A DNA stretch of 64,000 nt from a virus. A program made the position numbers and the translations under genes. This document shows, in pieces, positions 48,670 to 58,482 of the stretch. Location: the IMG/VR virus record IMGVR_UViG_3300021197_001931, positions 1-64,000 of that record; one strand, 5' to 3'. A model generated the notes under the pieces. That model was not told the DNA's origin and did not search any database. It saw only the letters and a program-made list of their open reading frames with translations. How positions within the stretch are numbered: position 1 is the first letter of the stretch; every line of letters begins with the position of its first letter.

Positions 48670-51600
48670 ATGAGCAGTAGTGATCAATTTAATTCAGGAC
48701 CTAAAACAATCTCAGCAAAAAGCATGGCAGATCTTGGGACTGATGCTGAATCTGCAGAAAATATCATAGCAAAAAAGAATAGGTTAAAAGTCTTTTTACC
48801 TCCAATTGATTATTCCACTGCTTCAAACTTTGCTGTTTATGGATCGGCTGAAAAATATTACACGGACGCAGTAAAAAGAGTTTATTTAGAGTATCCGTAT
48901 GATGGGTCCGAGAAGGAAATAAATGAATATATTTTAAGTTCCTCATTTCTTGATCAATACATTTTTAATAAAAGATATCCGAGAACAAATGGGTTCGCTA
49001 GATTTGCTACAAAAAACTCATGGGGGTCTCTTGTTGACTCATCCGGGGACTACGGAGCACCAGCTACAAGCTCATATGAATATATAACATTTTATGGTGG
49101 ACCAAACACATCTTACAACACCAATGAATCAATCGCCAGCGCGTTCTCTTCATCTCATAATCAAAACAATATTTTTGATTTATCAAAAAAGAGAGGGTCA
49201 AACCTTGCTTTAAATCCGACTAGTGGCTCTACAGTTGAGTTCTGGTTAAATAAGTCTGCGTTTTTGCCGGCATTGACTAAAAAAGAGGTCATCTTAGATA
49301 TATGGAATGGAAATGGTGTTCGCGCCGATTCTAGCTATGGCCGCTTTATGATAGAAATTAGTGCTAGTGGTCACGCTTCTCAAGACGCTACTGGTCGCGG
49401 CGGTCTAAATCCTTTTCGTTTAACATATCTGTCTGGCACAACTGGTATAAGTAATCAAGTAATTGGTTCTACTTCCTTGACCACATCTTCGATAGCAGAT
49501 AACACATGGGCGCATTACGCTATTACTGTTGTTTCATCTTCTGATGAAGGGTTGAACGCCAAATTGTATATAAATGGCGAATTAGATGATTCTAGGGATT
49601 ATGCAGCAATTGGGACCATGAATGAAGTAACTGGCGCATTTAGAGCCAATATCGGTTCTCTTATGTATGAGCCACCAATTGGAACTGATGCACCAAACAT
49701 AGGTTGGGGCAAACTTTCCGCCGATTTAGATGAATTCAGATATTGGAAGATAGAGCGGTCTGCCAAAGACATAGGGAGGAACTGGTTTACACAAGTGCGC
49801 GGAGGCACTAACACAGACGACGCGAACGTTGATCTTGGAGTATATTTTAAATTCAATGAGGGTGTTACTGGAGAAGACTCAGCAGATTCAACCGTTTTAG
49901 ATTATTCCGGTAGGATATCAAATGGTTCGTGGACTGGGTATGATAGCCAATCAAGAAATAGTGGGTCTGCAATTGTCCTATCTAGAGCAGCTTCGTCTGA
50001 ATTCAAGGATCCAATCATATATTCCAGCCATCCGGACGTGGAGTCTATTTTATCTGAATTGAAACTAGAGGGTAGGGTATATGATCAGGAAAACAACTCT
50101 TCAATAATAAACTCTATGCCAGCATGGATCGTTGAGAGTGACACAAATGGTGATTTACAAAATTTGGTGCAAATTGTAGCAAGCTATTTTGATAGGCTGC
50201 AGAACCAAATTAGAGAATTGCCAAGAATAAAAAATATAAGTTATTTAAGCTCTAGCTACGCCTCCCCCGCGTTTGCTTCAGAGTTGGTTAACAGCACGGG
50301 AATGTTTGCGTCTGAGATGTTTATTGATTCTAACATAATAGAAGAAATAATGTCTCGTGATGAAGATAGGAATTTTGATTTAGATTTTGATGAGATAAGA
50401 AATAGAATCTATCAAAACATTTATAATAACCTTATTTACATAAACAAGACAAAAGGGACAGAAAAGGCATTTAGGAATCTTATTCATTGTTATGGGGTAG
50501 ATGAAAGCCTCATAAGAATGAACATGTATGGGGACGAAGTAACATATGAACTAAAAGACAATTTTAGATCATCTGTTGTAGCGAAGAATTTAGTAGATTT
50601 CACCGGGCCAGGAAAAAACCAGGGAACCATTTTCCAAATGAGTGCCTCAAATAATAGTGATAGCGTCTCATTTATAACTGGTTCGGGAGCTACTGGTAAA
50701 GAAGACTTCATTGGCTTTACTTTGGAAAGTGAGATTCTTTTCCCTACGACCCCTGGTATCTGTGAGACAACAGCTAGCATAGGAAACCCAATAGTAACAT
50801 CGTCGTTGTTTGGAATGCATGGGGCAAATGGATATACTCCCGCTGACACTACTTGGCCCGAAAATGATTATGCTGATATTAGAGTTGTAGCCATTAGGCC
50901 TGGTGGGGATTTTAATGAAGATGACGCATATTTTATGGTTACCTCATCATTTGCGGGTCTCCCTACTTTAACAACCGACACTTACAAAGATGTCTACAAC
51001 AATAATAAATGGAATTTTGCTATAAGGATTATAAATGACAAGTATCCTTTAGGCGACGTTGTTACAGGGGTCTCAGGAAGTGATACAGGATATAAGTTGG
51101 AGTTTTATGGGGTCAACCAAACACTTGATGTCACAGAAGACGAATTTTATATAACTGGAGATATTAGCACACAAGATGCCGTAAATGTTTTAAGAAGCGA
51201 CAAGAGGGTTTTTGCTGGCGCCCACAGGACTAATTTTACAGGCTCAATACTCCAGTTTAGTGACGTAAAACTATCCAGTGTTAGGTACTGGGCCAATCAA
51301 ATCTCAAATGATGTTATAAAGGCACATGCTAGAGATACAAGTAATTACGGAACATTTTTCCCACATAGGAATGCGTTTTTAAACCAGTCGACAGCTATTG
51401 GGACATATATACCAGAAATAGAAACGTTAGCCCTTAATTGGAGCTTTGATAACCTGACAGGCTCAAGCCCCACTGGTAGACTAGAGGTGCTTGATAGTTC
51501 TTCTGGTTCACTAGAATTACAAGATAGGTATGGTTGGCTTGGAAAAGTAGTGAAAGCCCAACATACTGCAGTTGGGTTTGGTTTCCCATTTGATGATAAA

Positions 51601-54600
51601 AAAGTCATAAATAGAGAGTTTATCCATACAGCAAAACAATCATTACCAGAAAATGTGCAGTCATCAGAGATGGTTAACATATTGTCTCGTGATGATGAGG
51701 TTTTCACGAGAGACCAGAGGCCAGTAAATTATTATTTCTCTATTGAAAAAAGTATGTATCAGGTAATTTCTGACGAAATATTAAATACGTTTGCAACAAT
51801 AGTTGAATTCAACAACCTAATAGGAGACCCTGTTAACAGATACCGTCAAGATTATAAAATACTTGAAAAAGCTAGGAGTCTTTATTTTGAAGATGTGGAA
51901 AATGTTCCAAGTTTAGATAAATTCATTGATTTTTACAAATGGATTGATTCTTCTTTATCAAATTTCTTGTACCAGCTAATTCCCGCATCTGCTAAGTCGT
52001 CAAACCAAATTAGAACATTGATTGAAAGCCATATATTAGAGAGAAATAAATATTGGACTAAATTTCCAACGCTAGAGAAAAAGGTCCCTGGAGGGCCGTC
52101 TGGGCTAGTAACTGCAGCAGCATCATTGGGGGGAGGAACTAGCGATAGCCCATATCGTTCTCGCGATGGAGCGAATGCTGTACTCGACAGCGCCCCAATA
52201 CCATATGTTGAAACTAAACATGCGTCATATTGGAAAAAGAGAGCATCAAGAACTGAATCGCCGCTAGCGACTGGAATTACAGGCGTTGATAATGATAAGC
52301 AAACAATCTTAAATGCTTTACAGTCTGGGTACGATCGAGATATTAGTAGACCTTTTGTATTAAATAAAAAAGTTGATAAAACTTTTCATGGTGGTACAAA
52401 CTATCCGAAGATAAAAAAGAAAGATATTATTTTTAACGCAACATCCCCAGATGGGCCCCAAGCGACGTCTGGAGTTCCCCTAAATGTAATGCTTGTTAAC
52501 GATACTGAAGTTCAAAATTTTGAAAACATAGACGACATTTTAGATCCAAATAAGAAGAAATTTTATTCCTTCACCTGTAGAATACGCAGGGAAGACGAGA
52601 CTGGCCTACAATATGTAAACAATAACACATATACCTCGGTTCTAAAGGGAGACATAGCAGCCCCATTTAGATTAGTTAGTGGATCAATTACAACAGGATA
52701 TAACAAGTTAATAGCTGAAAACTTTAAAACTGGAACGATACTAACAAATTTGCACGAGGATACGTTTGTAACTAATGAGAGATCTTTACAGGGACCGTTT
52801 ACAGATGCACATGTTGGTGGCCATCAATCTAGGCACATAGACATAAACCGCTTCGATCCGCTGAAAGCTACAATAGACAAAATTGATAATCAGGAAACTC
52901 GACCGGAGGCATGGAGAATCCTAATAGGCACCGAATATGGGACTGATACGACTATGTTGGGTATAACAGGCCCAGACTACCCATATCCTGTGGGCCCGTA
53001 TCCGTATACTTTATTTAAAAAGGCGTCAAGATACAGAAACGTTGGTGCAAAAAGACCAGTAAACATTAGAAACATAAATTATACGACTGCGTCAAATGTA
53101 GTGGGCAATTACTCAAATAATTATGAAATATTTCAAACTGCTGGTAGAAGCATTAACAATAAATATTTTGTGGCCAATGAGGGTATCTCTTTGCCGACCT
53201 CCCCGCTTGATCTAAAAGCTGCACTTCCGCAAACAAACACTTTGTCCACCTTGCTTGGGTTAAAATTTGGATACACATCTTTGGGTAACTACTTTGGAGT
53301 CAAGCTGGCGTCCGATGGGGCTCTAGATGTCAGCAACAGGTATGAAATTTTAGGAAATTTTGATACGATTATGCGAACAGGGTCGGCTACAAAATCTATA
53401 TTTGTAAATAGGTTTTCCGCCCCAGGAGGCCCAGAAGTAAATACCGTAAGCTATTTAGATATCGCAGCGGCAGAAAAGTCAGCTTACAACGCTTTACCAT
53501 TTAGAAATCTATCCGTTCTTACCTCTGGTAGCGGTGAGGCAGCCGCAATACGAGCAGACAATTTAAATAGAAGAATTGGATTAAGAACTCTGCTGAAAGA
53601 GCATGCAGGTTCTTTCGGAACCGGGCTAAATGCAACAATCCCCACCGATGAATATGCATCAGTTCCTTCTTGGCACAAAGTAAATAGAAATCCTGTAAGG
53701 AGGATAGAGATCAATGGGGATAAGAGTCCATCAGACAATTCTTATGTGACCGGCACAATTTATGATAATGGGTTTATATCTCATGCAATACCGAGAGGTG
53801 ATCACCAGTATTCCTGGATATCTGCTTCAGCAGCTCCTTTTGAGAGAATCTATGGGCACGCTTATGGAGATAGCGTTATTTCAAGTTCTGTGGGAGGATT
53901 CCAGCAAGCCATATTGTTTTTGTCGCAAAGCCACAATACTGTTAGTGCTACGTCTGGTAAGCCAATAGTTGTAGATTTTGTTGGCTTAAACACTCTAATT
54001 GTTGAAAATATAGACGTAGAAAACAATATCGCAAGTGGAAGCTCTGGAAAAGGCCGATTGGGTGATTATATAAACATAGACTTTAAAGATGATAACTTGT
54101 CTACTACGTTTGCAGCTGGTGAGGTTTTAAACGCTTTATTGCTGCATAGGAATGGCCCATATGGAGTTAACACATGGACACAAATACGAGGGGGAGATAA
54201 AAAGCTAACCAGATTGTTGAGAAATAGAAACATAATTTCACACTTTAACAAAACAGAGTATGAGTACCCCTTAAAAACAGATAATATAAGGCCAAAGCAG
54301 CTAAGGGGAAAGCTGTTTAACTTTACCGAAGCTCCACTACAGAAAAAGTTTAATTCATTATCACATAATGTTTCTATAAAAACAACTACATCTGATGGTA
54401 GAGAAATAACCAAGAATGCTTCATTTGAAACAAGTTATGGAAACGCATTAAGCTACTTTAATAATGCTGAGTTGGATAATCTACTTGCTGATCAAACTGA
54501 GCAAATTAGTGTTCCCGCCTATGATAAAATAATAAATCTATACACTGGCGATCAAACTAATAACCCAGATAGTCCAATTGAAAAGTTTAACTCACTAACA

Positions 54601-57468
54601 TATAAAGAGAGAGTTTACCCATCTTCTATAAACGTTTTTTCCGCTAGTGTTAGAGTGAGGCAGGACTATAGCAATACTTTTTGGAGAAATGACAGAACCG
54701 GAAGAGCACGCTCAAATGTCTTCAGTTTTGGCAAAACTATATCAGACATTAGCATGTGGTCTCTAGACGCAGATACGGATTGGGCAACAAGGCAACCAAA
54801 TACTAGAGTTGGAACTAGCGGTGGCCCCGGTGTCTTGCAGAACAACTACTCACAGATACACAACGGCGATACAACTAAAATATTTGGATCGGTTCAGTAC
54901 GCAAGAAGGCACACGTTAGAAAATGTTCGATCTGTCGTTGGACCAGAGGGCTTGGATATACCCGCAACTGGAACCTATTATACGTCTCCCCTAGGATATA
55001 GGAGATCACACGATGAAGATAGGTTTGGAGGCCAAGCTCTATGGGAGGCCGCATCTCAAGCTGGAAAAACCCCATGGTATAATTCATATGATGACTATGT
55101 TCAAGAAATGAGACTAGCTGGTAAAGAATATTCAATTGTTCCAGAGTTTAGAATAAGCGACCACATAGAGTTGTACTACAAGGCAGATAATAGTAATTTC
55201 TTAGCTGATAGGCTTGATCTATTGAAAATAGAAGGAGGAGATAGCAACAAAAATAATAGTTCAAAACGCGATTTCTTTAAAACATATACAAACTCTGACT
55301 TTTTGAAATATTTTGGCGTTGTTCGCGATGACCTTAAAGATACTGGTTCTCCATCATCCATAAAACTCACATGCGGAGCTTTGTTAAAATTCCTTCCTTA
55401 TAATGGGTTTTATCCATCAGAACGAACGGTGGAAATTGCTTCAATGTTTTCTTCATCATATGGAAATTATCTAAACCTTGATCGAAAAGCTGGCATGGCA
55501 CCAGAAACGGCGTTTAGAACTTTTAACGCCCCAATGTTCGCTCCTGGTGTTATGTACAATACTATTAAGAGTGGAATAGCGGTAGACTACCCAGTGATGA
55601 CCTCTAGTTTCGATACACATGGTCTGGCATCGGCTGAGGATTCTTGTAGTTACATATCAGGAACGAACGGACTTGGGCTTTTTGGATATAGAGTTCCGTT
55701 TGAGTCCCTGGTGGAACCAGAGTCTTATTTATCTGATGTTGATCTTTTTGATATGGAAACACACCCAAGTGCAGCACTTAGTGTTACTGCTTCTTGGGCA
55801 GGTCAGGGCGGAAACTTGTATAAGATGATGGCCAGCAACTTCTTAGCAGAAAGTATAGATTTCTTCTTACCAGAGGGTAAATTAACAACTATAAGTTCAA
55901 AACCAGAGGATCAGTGGGAGTCTGCTGAAAAAGGAAGAGTGTATGCTGCGAGAGTTAAGATGCGCAAGACATATAATAAGTCTACGATAAGAACAGGATC
56001 GCAGGGATACTACAATCCACTAACTCCTGCGTCTCTATGGAGGCAGGCTGATTACCATGAGACATTCACTATGTACAGCCGTCCTAGCGCATTTGGGCCC
56101 CCCGTGGGTGGAGGAACACAAGGAACAGCTATTTACGGCTCTACCAACGGATTTAATCCTTGCTTTACTCCGCCTTACTATTATGGTGAATGTTGGGCTG
56201 ACATATTCTGGACAGCTGATAAAGCTGGAAATATTACTGCAGAGGATATCACAAATTCAAACAGTTTGGCGATCTCCTATATTAGAATTGGAAATGACTG
56301 GGCTCTGTCAAACGCCACAGGTAAGGGCACTGTGGGAGTGTCTTCAAGGAATACCTTACTTCATTCTGATAATATTGAGTCGAACTCAATGCAGTTAGAT
56401 GCGTCGTTAAATTTGCTAGCAAAAGCTGAGACTAAGAAAATAATTTATGACGCCAATACAGGGAAACCAACAATAGCGGAAGACGGTGGACAGGCAGTGT
56501 TAACTGTCCAAACAAAGTTTGAAACGCCTATGCTTAATTTTGCAGAAGTATCTGTCACCAATCCAACGCACGGAAGCGCCAGTATACCCAGGGGCATGTG
56601 GCACCAATACGCTCAGCCACCTTCATCGCCAGACATAGGGGTATTTTTGTCTATAAATGATGTACCAGATAACTATATTGAAAATGCATTAGGTGGCGTC
56701 CCCGCTTCCACTGGCTCATTAATCGATTTGCTTGGATTTAAGACAGAGGAACAAAGGCTTGGAGAGGTTTCGGAGACCAAAAAAATAAGTGAAGCTATCG
56801 TTGCGATACCATATATTGAAAAGGGTGGTGAAAGAAAGTTTTTTGAAATTTCTAGAAAAGTAGTAGACGAGGCGTTGCTAGACAACCCGACAGTTTCAAA
56901 TAGCGTAAAGCAGATGGTGGATTCTATGCAAAAATATATATTGCCACCAAAGCTTGACTTTGTAGAAAACCCTGATGCCGTCGACCCGTTTGCGATGTAC
57001 ATATTTGAATTTGAACATGTACTAGACCGGGATGATTTAGTTGATATTTGGCAAGGACTGCCACCAAAAATAGGACAGGCCTTTGATTCGGAGTCGACTC
57101 AGTTTACTTCTGGTAAAGGGCCACACACTTCTCAAATTATAAAAGAAGTTGAGATATCTCACCCATTGCTAGTTGGGGAATTATTAAATAAAGACAATAT
57201 ACCCAGCAAACTAAGATGGATGGTCTTTAAGATCAAGAAAAAAGCGCAAAAGAATTATTTTGACAAAGTCATAAAAGATCATGCAAGCAATGGGGGAAGA
57301 TTTGATAGTTCTAAATTAACCAATGTTGGTAGAATAAATTCTAGCAAAGGCTCTAGTCCAAAGTATACCTACAATTGGCCTTATGATTTCTTTTCTTTAG
57401 TAGAACTAGTTAAACTAGACGCAGAAATAGAGATATCAAACGACTTAGACAGCCAGGAAAAATCATAA
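48670..57468 (+). CDS. Giant tail/baseplate protein with LamG-like domains (2932 aa)
   Basis: The largest gene, 2932 residues. Residues about 180-375 are a LamG/concanavalin A-like jellyroll (STVEFWLNKSAFLPAL, NTWAHYAITVVSS, DLDEFRYWKIERSAKDIGRN). A second similar fold seems to lie at about 665-880 (GFTLESEILFP, KLSSVRYWANQIS). LamG-like domains bind sugars. The remainder (about 900-2932) is beta-rich with no recognised domain. No signal sequence is seen. Adjacent to gp6-like and other baseplate genes, it is probably a baseplate periphery or host-binding protein; tail fibre is possible. Confidence 0.72.
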   Translation: MSSSDQFNSGPKTISAKSMADLGTDAESAENIIAKKNRLKVFLPPIDYSTASNFAVYGSAEKYYTDAVKRVYLEYPYDGSEKEINEYILSSSFLDQYIFNKRYPRTNGFARFATKNSWGSLVDSSGDYGAPATSSYEYITFYGGPNTSYNTNESIASAFSSSHNQNNIFDLSKKRGSNLALNPTSGSTVEFWLNKSAFLPALTKKEVILDIWNGNGVRADSSYGRFMIEISASGHASQDATGRGGLNPFRLTYLSGTTGISNQVIGSTSLTTSSIADNTWAHYAITVVSSSDEGLNAKLYINGELDDSRDYAAIGTMNEVTGAFRANIGSLMYEPPIGTDAPNIGWGKLSADLDEFRYWKIERSAKDIGRNWFTQVRGGTNTDDANVDLGVYFKFNEGVTGEDSADSTVLDYSGRISNGSWTGYDSQSRNSGSAIVLSRAASSEFKDPIIYSSHPDVESILSELKLEGRVYDQENNSSIINSMPAWIVESDTNGDLQNLVQIVASYFDRLQNQIRELPRIKNISYLSSSYASPAFASELVNSTGMFASEMFIDSNIIEEIMSRDEDRNFDLDFDEIRNRIYQNIYNNLIYINKTKGTEKAFRNLIHCYGVDESLIRMNMYGDEVTYELKDNFRSSVVAKNLVDFTGPGKNQGTIFQMSASNNSDSVSFITGSGATGKEDFIGFTLESEILFPTTPGICETTASIGNPIVTSSLFGMHGANGYTPADTTWPENDYADIRVVAIRPGGDFNEDDAYFMVTSSFAGLPTLTTDTYKDVYNNNKWNFAIRIINDKYPLGDVVTGVSGSDTGYKLEFYGVNQTLDVTEDEFYITGDISTQDAVNVLRSDKRVFAGAHRTNFTGSILQFSDVKLSSVRYWANQISNDVIKAHARDTSNYGTFFPHRNAFLNQSTAIGTYIPEIETLALNWSFDNLTGSSPTGRLEVLDSSSGSLELQDRYGWLGKVVKAQHTAVGFGFPFDDKKVINREFIHTAKQSLPENVQSSEMVNILSRDDEVFTRDQRPVNYYFSIEKSMYQVISDEILNTFATIVEFNNLIGDPVNRYRQDYKILEKARSLYFEDVENVPSLDKFIDFYKWIDSSLSNFLYQLIPASAKSSNQIRTLIESHILERNKYWTKFPTLEKKVPGGPSGLVTAAASLGGGTSDSPYRSRDGANAVLDSAPIPYVETKHASYWKKRASRTESPLATGITGVDNDKQTILNALQSGYDRDISRPFVLNKKVDKTFHGGTNYPKIKKKDIIFNATSPDGPQATSGVPLNVMLVNDTEVQNFENIDDILDPNKKKFYSFTCRIRREDETGLQYVNNNTYTSVLKGDIAAPFRLVSGSITTGYNKLIAENFKTGTILTNLHEDTFVTNERSLQGPFTDAHVGGHQSRHIDINRFDPLKATIDKIDNQETRPEAWRILIGTEYGTDTTMLGITGPDYPYPVGPYPYTLFKKASRYRNVGAKRPVNIRNINYTTASNVVGNYSNNYEIFQTAGRSINNKYFVANEGISLPTSPLDLKAALPQTNTLSTLLGLKFGYTSLGNYFGVKLASDGALDVSNRYEILGNFDTIMRTGSATKSIFVNRFSAPGGPEVNTVSYLDIAAAEKSAYNALPFRNLSVLTSGSGEAAAIRADNLNRRIGLRTLLKEHAGSFGTGLNATIPTDEYASVPSWHKVNRNPVRRIEINGDKSPSDNSYVTGTIYDNGFISHAIPRGDHQYSWISASAAPFERIYGHAYGDSVISSSVGGFQQAILFLSQSHNTVSATSGKPIVVDFVGLNTLIVENIDVENNIASGSSGKGRLGDYINIDFKDDNLSTTFAAGEVLNALLLHRNGPYGVNTWTQIRGGDKKLTRLLRNRNIISHFNKTEYEYPLKTDNIRPKQLRGKLFNFTEAPLQKKFNSLSHNVSIKTTTSDGREITKNASFETSYGNALSYFNNAELDNLLADQTEQISVPAYDKIINLYTGDQTNNPDSPIEKFNSLTYKERVYPSSINVFSASVRVRQDYSNTFWRNDRTGRARSNVFSFGKTISDISMWSLDADTDWATRQPNTRVGTSGGPGVLQNNYSQIHNGDTTKIFGSVQYARRHTLENVRSVVGPEGLDIPATGTYYTSPLGYRRSHDEDRFGGQALWEAASQAGKTPWYNSYDDYVQEMRLAGKEYSIVPEFRISDHIELYYKADNSNFLADRLDLLKIEGGDSNKNNSSKRDFFKTYTNSDFLKYFGVVRDDLKDTGSPSSIKLTCGALLKFLPYNGFYPSERTVEIASMFSSSYGNYLNLDRKAGMAPETAFRTFNAPMFAPGVMYNTIKSGIAVDYPVMTSSFDTHGLASAEDSCSYISGTNGLGLFGYRVPFESLVEPESYLSDVDLFDMETHPSAALSVTASWAGQGGNLYKMMASNFLAESIDFFLPEGKLTTISSKPEDQWESAEKGRVYAARVKMRKTYNKSTIRTGSQGYYNPLTPASLWRQADYHETFTMYSRPSAFGPPVGGGTQGTAIYGSTNGFNPCFTPPYYYGECWADIFWTADKAGNITAEDITNSNSLAISYIRIGNDWALSNATGKGTVGVSSRNTLLHSDNIESNSMQLDASLNLLAKAETKKIIYDANTGKPTIAEDGGQAVLTVQTKFETPMLNFAEVSVTNPTHGSASIPRGMWHQYAQPPSSPDIGVFLSINDVPDNYIENALGGVPASTGSLIDLLGFKTEEQRLGEVSETKKISEAIVAIPYIEKGGERKFFEISRKVVDEALLDNPTVSNSVKQMVDSMQKYILPPKLDFVENPDAVDPFAMYIFEFEHVLDRDDLVDIWQGLPPKIGQAFDSESTQFTSGKGPHTSQIIKEVEISHPLLVGELLNKDNIPSKLRWMVFKIKKKAQKNYFDKVIKDHASNGGRFDSSKLTNVGRINSSKGSSPKYTYNWPYDFFSLVELVKLDAEIEISNDLDSQEKS

Positions 57469-57471
57469 AAA

Positions 57472-58482
57472 ATGACGTTTTTTAATAAAAAACAAGAAGT
57501 TATAGACCTTGAGTTGACGCCATTTGGAGAACAACTTCTTTCGGAGGGGTCTTTTGAGCCTGTTTATTACGCTTTTTTTGATGATGATGTTTTATACGAT
57601 GCCGGTGGAGCTGCAAATGCCGGGGAAGTACAAAATGAAATAGAGGCTAGAATACAGGATAACACTCCTAGTAGGAAAGCGCAATACATATATAAGGGCG
57701 TTGAAACAAATGTTGACACAATAGTAGCAGCTAATAGGATTGCGGCAGCTTTTTTCCCAGAGATAAGGCAACAAGAATTGGTTCTATTCCCACCGCTAAT
57801 AGATGGTGACTACTCTCTCATTGAGCCACTTGGATCTATGGAGATTGGTAGCGAGAATGCTCCATCTTGGGATATTAGAGTCTTAAAGGGAGAACTTTCG
57901 GGAGCCATTAACTATCTAACTAGTTCAGCCGACAATGGAGAAAATTCTAAAGTTCAAAGAATACCTCAACTAGATTTTGATGTGTCATACAAAGTAGCAA
58001 TTGGATGGGGTCCTGCACCTGGAGATAGAAATATAATCGGGGGCCCATATAATGATGGAACTTATCTATACTTACCAGAAGGCATCCCTGAATTAATTTT
58101 TAGTGTCGATGAAAAAAATGCTTCTAATGAGACTGAGTATGATATTGAAGTATATGAAGTAAATACTGTAGGTAAACAAAGAATTTTGACACCAAAACTA
58201 TTTCGAGAAAAGATTCCAATTGTAGTTGATGGATTGCTATTAGATAATGAAGAGAGAGCCGCTATACTTCGTGATGAAAGGCCACCAACTGAGGACATGG
58301 TAAGATACTATTTTAATATAGATACGGATCTGGATATTCCGGAAGAGCAAATATGTGAACTAATTCAGCATCTTAAGACACGAGGGGTTCAGGTTGATGA
58401 CATACCATACGACTGCCCAGAAATACTGCCTGTTGGTAGGTTTAATATTTACGAGTCTGACGCATCGGGAGAAGAATGTTAA
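57472..58482 (+). CDS. Virion structural protein (small wedge/tail type)
   Basis: A 336-residue protein. The start MTFFNKKQEVIDLELTPFGE, then LLSEGSFEPVYYAFFDDDVL, is a pattern I associate with a conserved tail/baseplate protein of large marine phages (a short beta domain, then a Tyr/Asp motif). The rest is beta-rich with acidic surface. It directly follows the LamG giant with a 3-base gap. Function: probably assembly of the outer baseplate; no enzyme motif is seen. Confidence 0.65.
   Translation: MTFFNKKQEVIDLELTPFGEQLLSEGSFEPVYYAFFDDDVLYDAGGAANAGEVQNEIEARIQDNTPSRKAQYIYKGVETNVDTIVAANRIAAAFFPEIRQQELVLFPPLIDGDYSLIEPLGSMEIGSENAPSWDIRVLKGELSGAINYLTSSADNGENSKVQRIPQLDFDVSYKVAIGWGPAPGDRNIIGGPYNDGTYLYLPEGIPELIFSVDEKNASNETEYDIEVYEVNTVGKQRILTPKLFREKIPIVVDGLLLDNEERAAILRDERPPTEDMVRYYFNIDTDLDIPEEQICELIQHLKTRGVQVDDIPYDCPEILPVGRFNIYESDASGEEC

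Noticed and set aside
53762-53968. Additional + strand frames inside the 2932-residue gene (also near 55619 and 56057)
   Set aside because: They are alternative frames of a continuous long gene and lack ribosome sites and protein-like composition.
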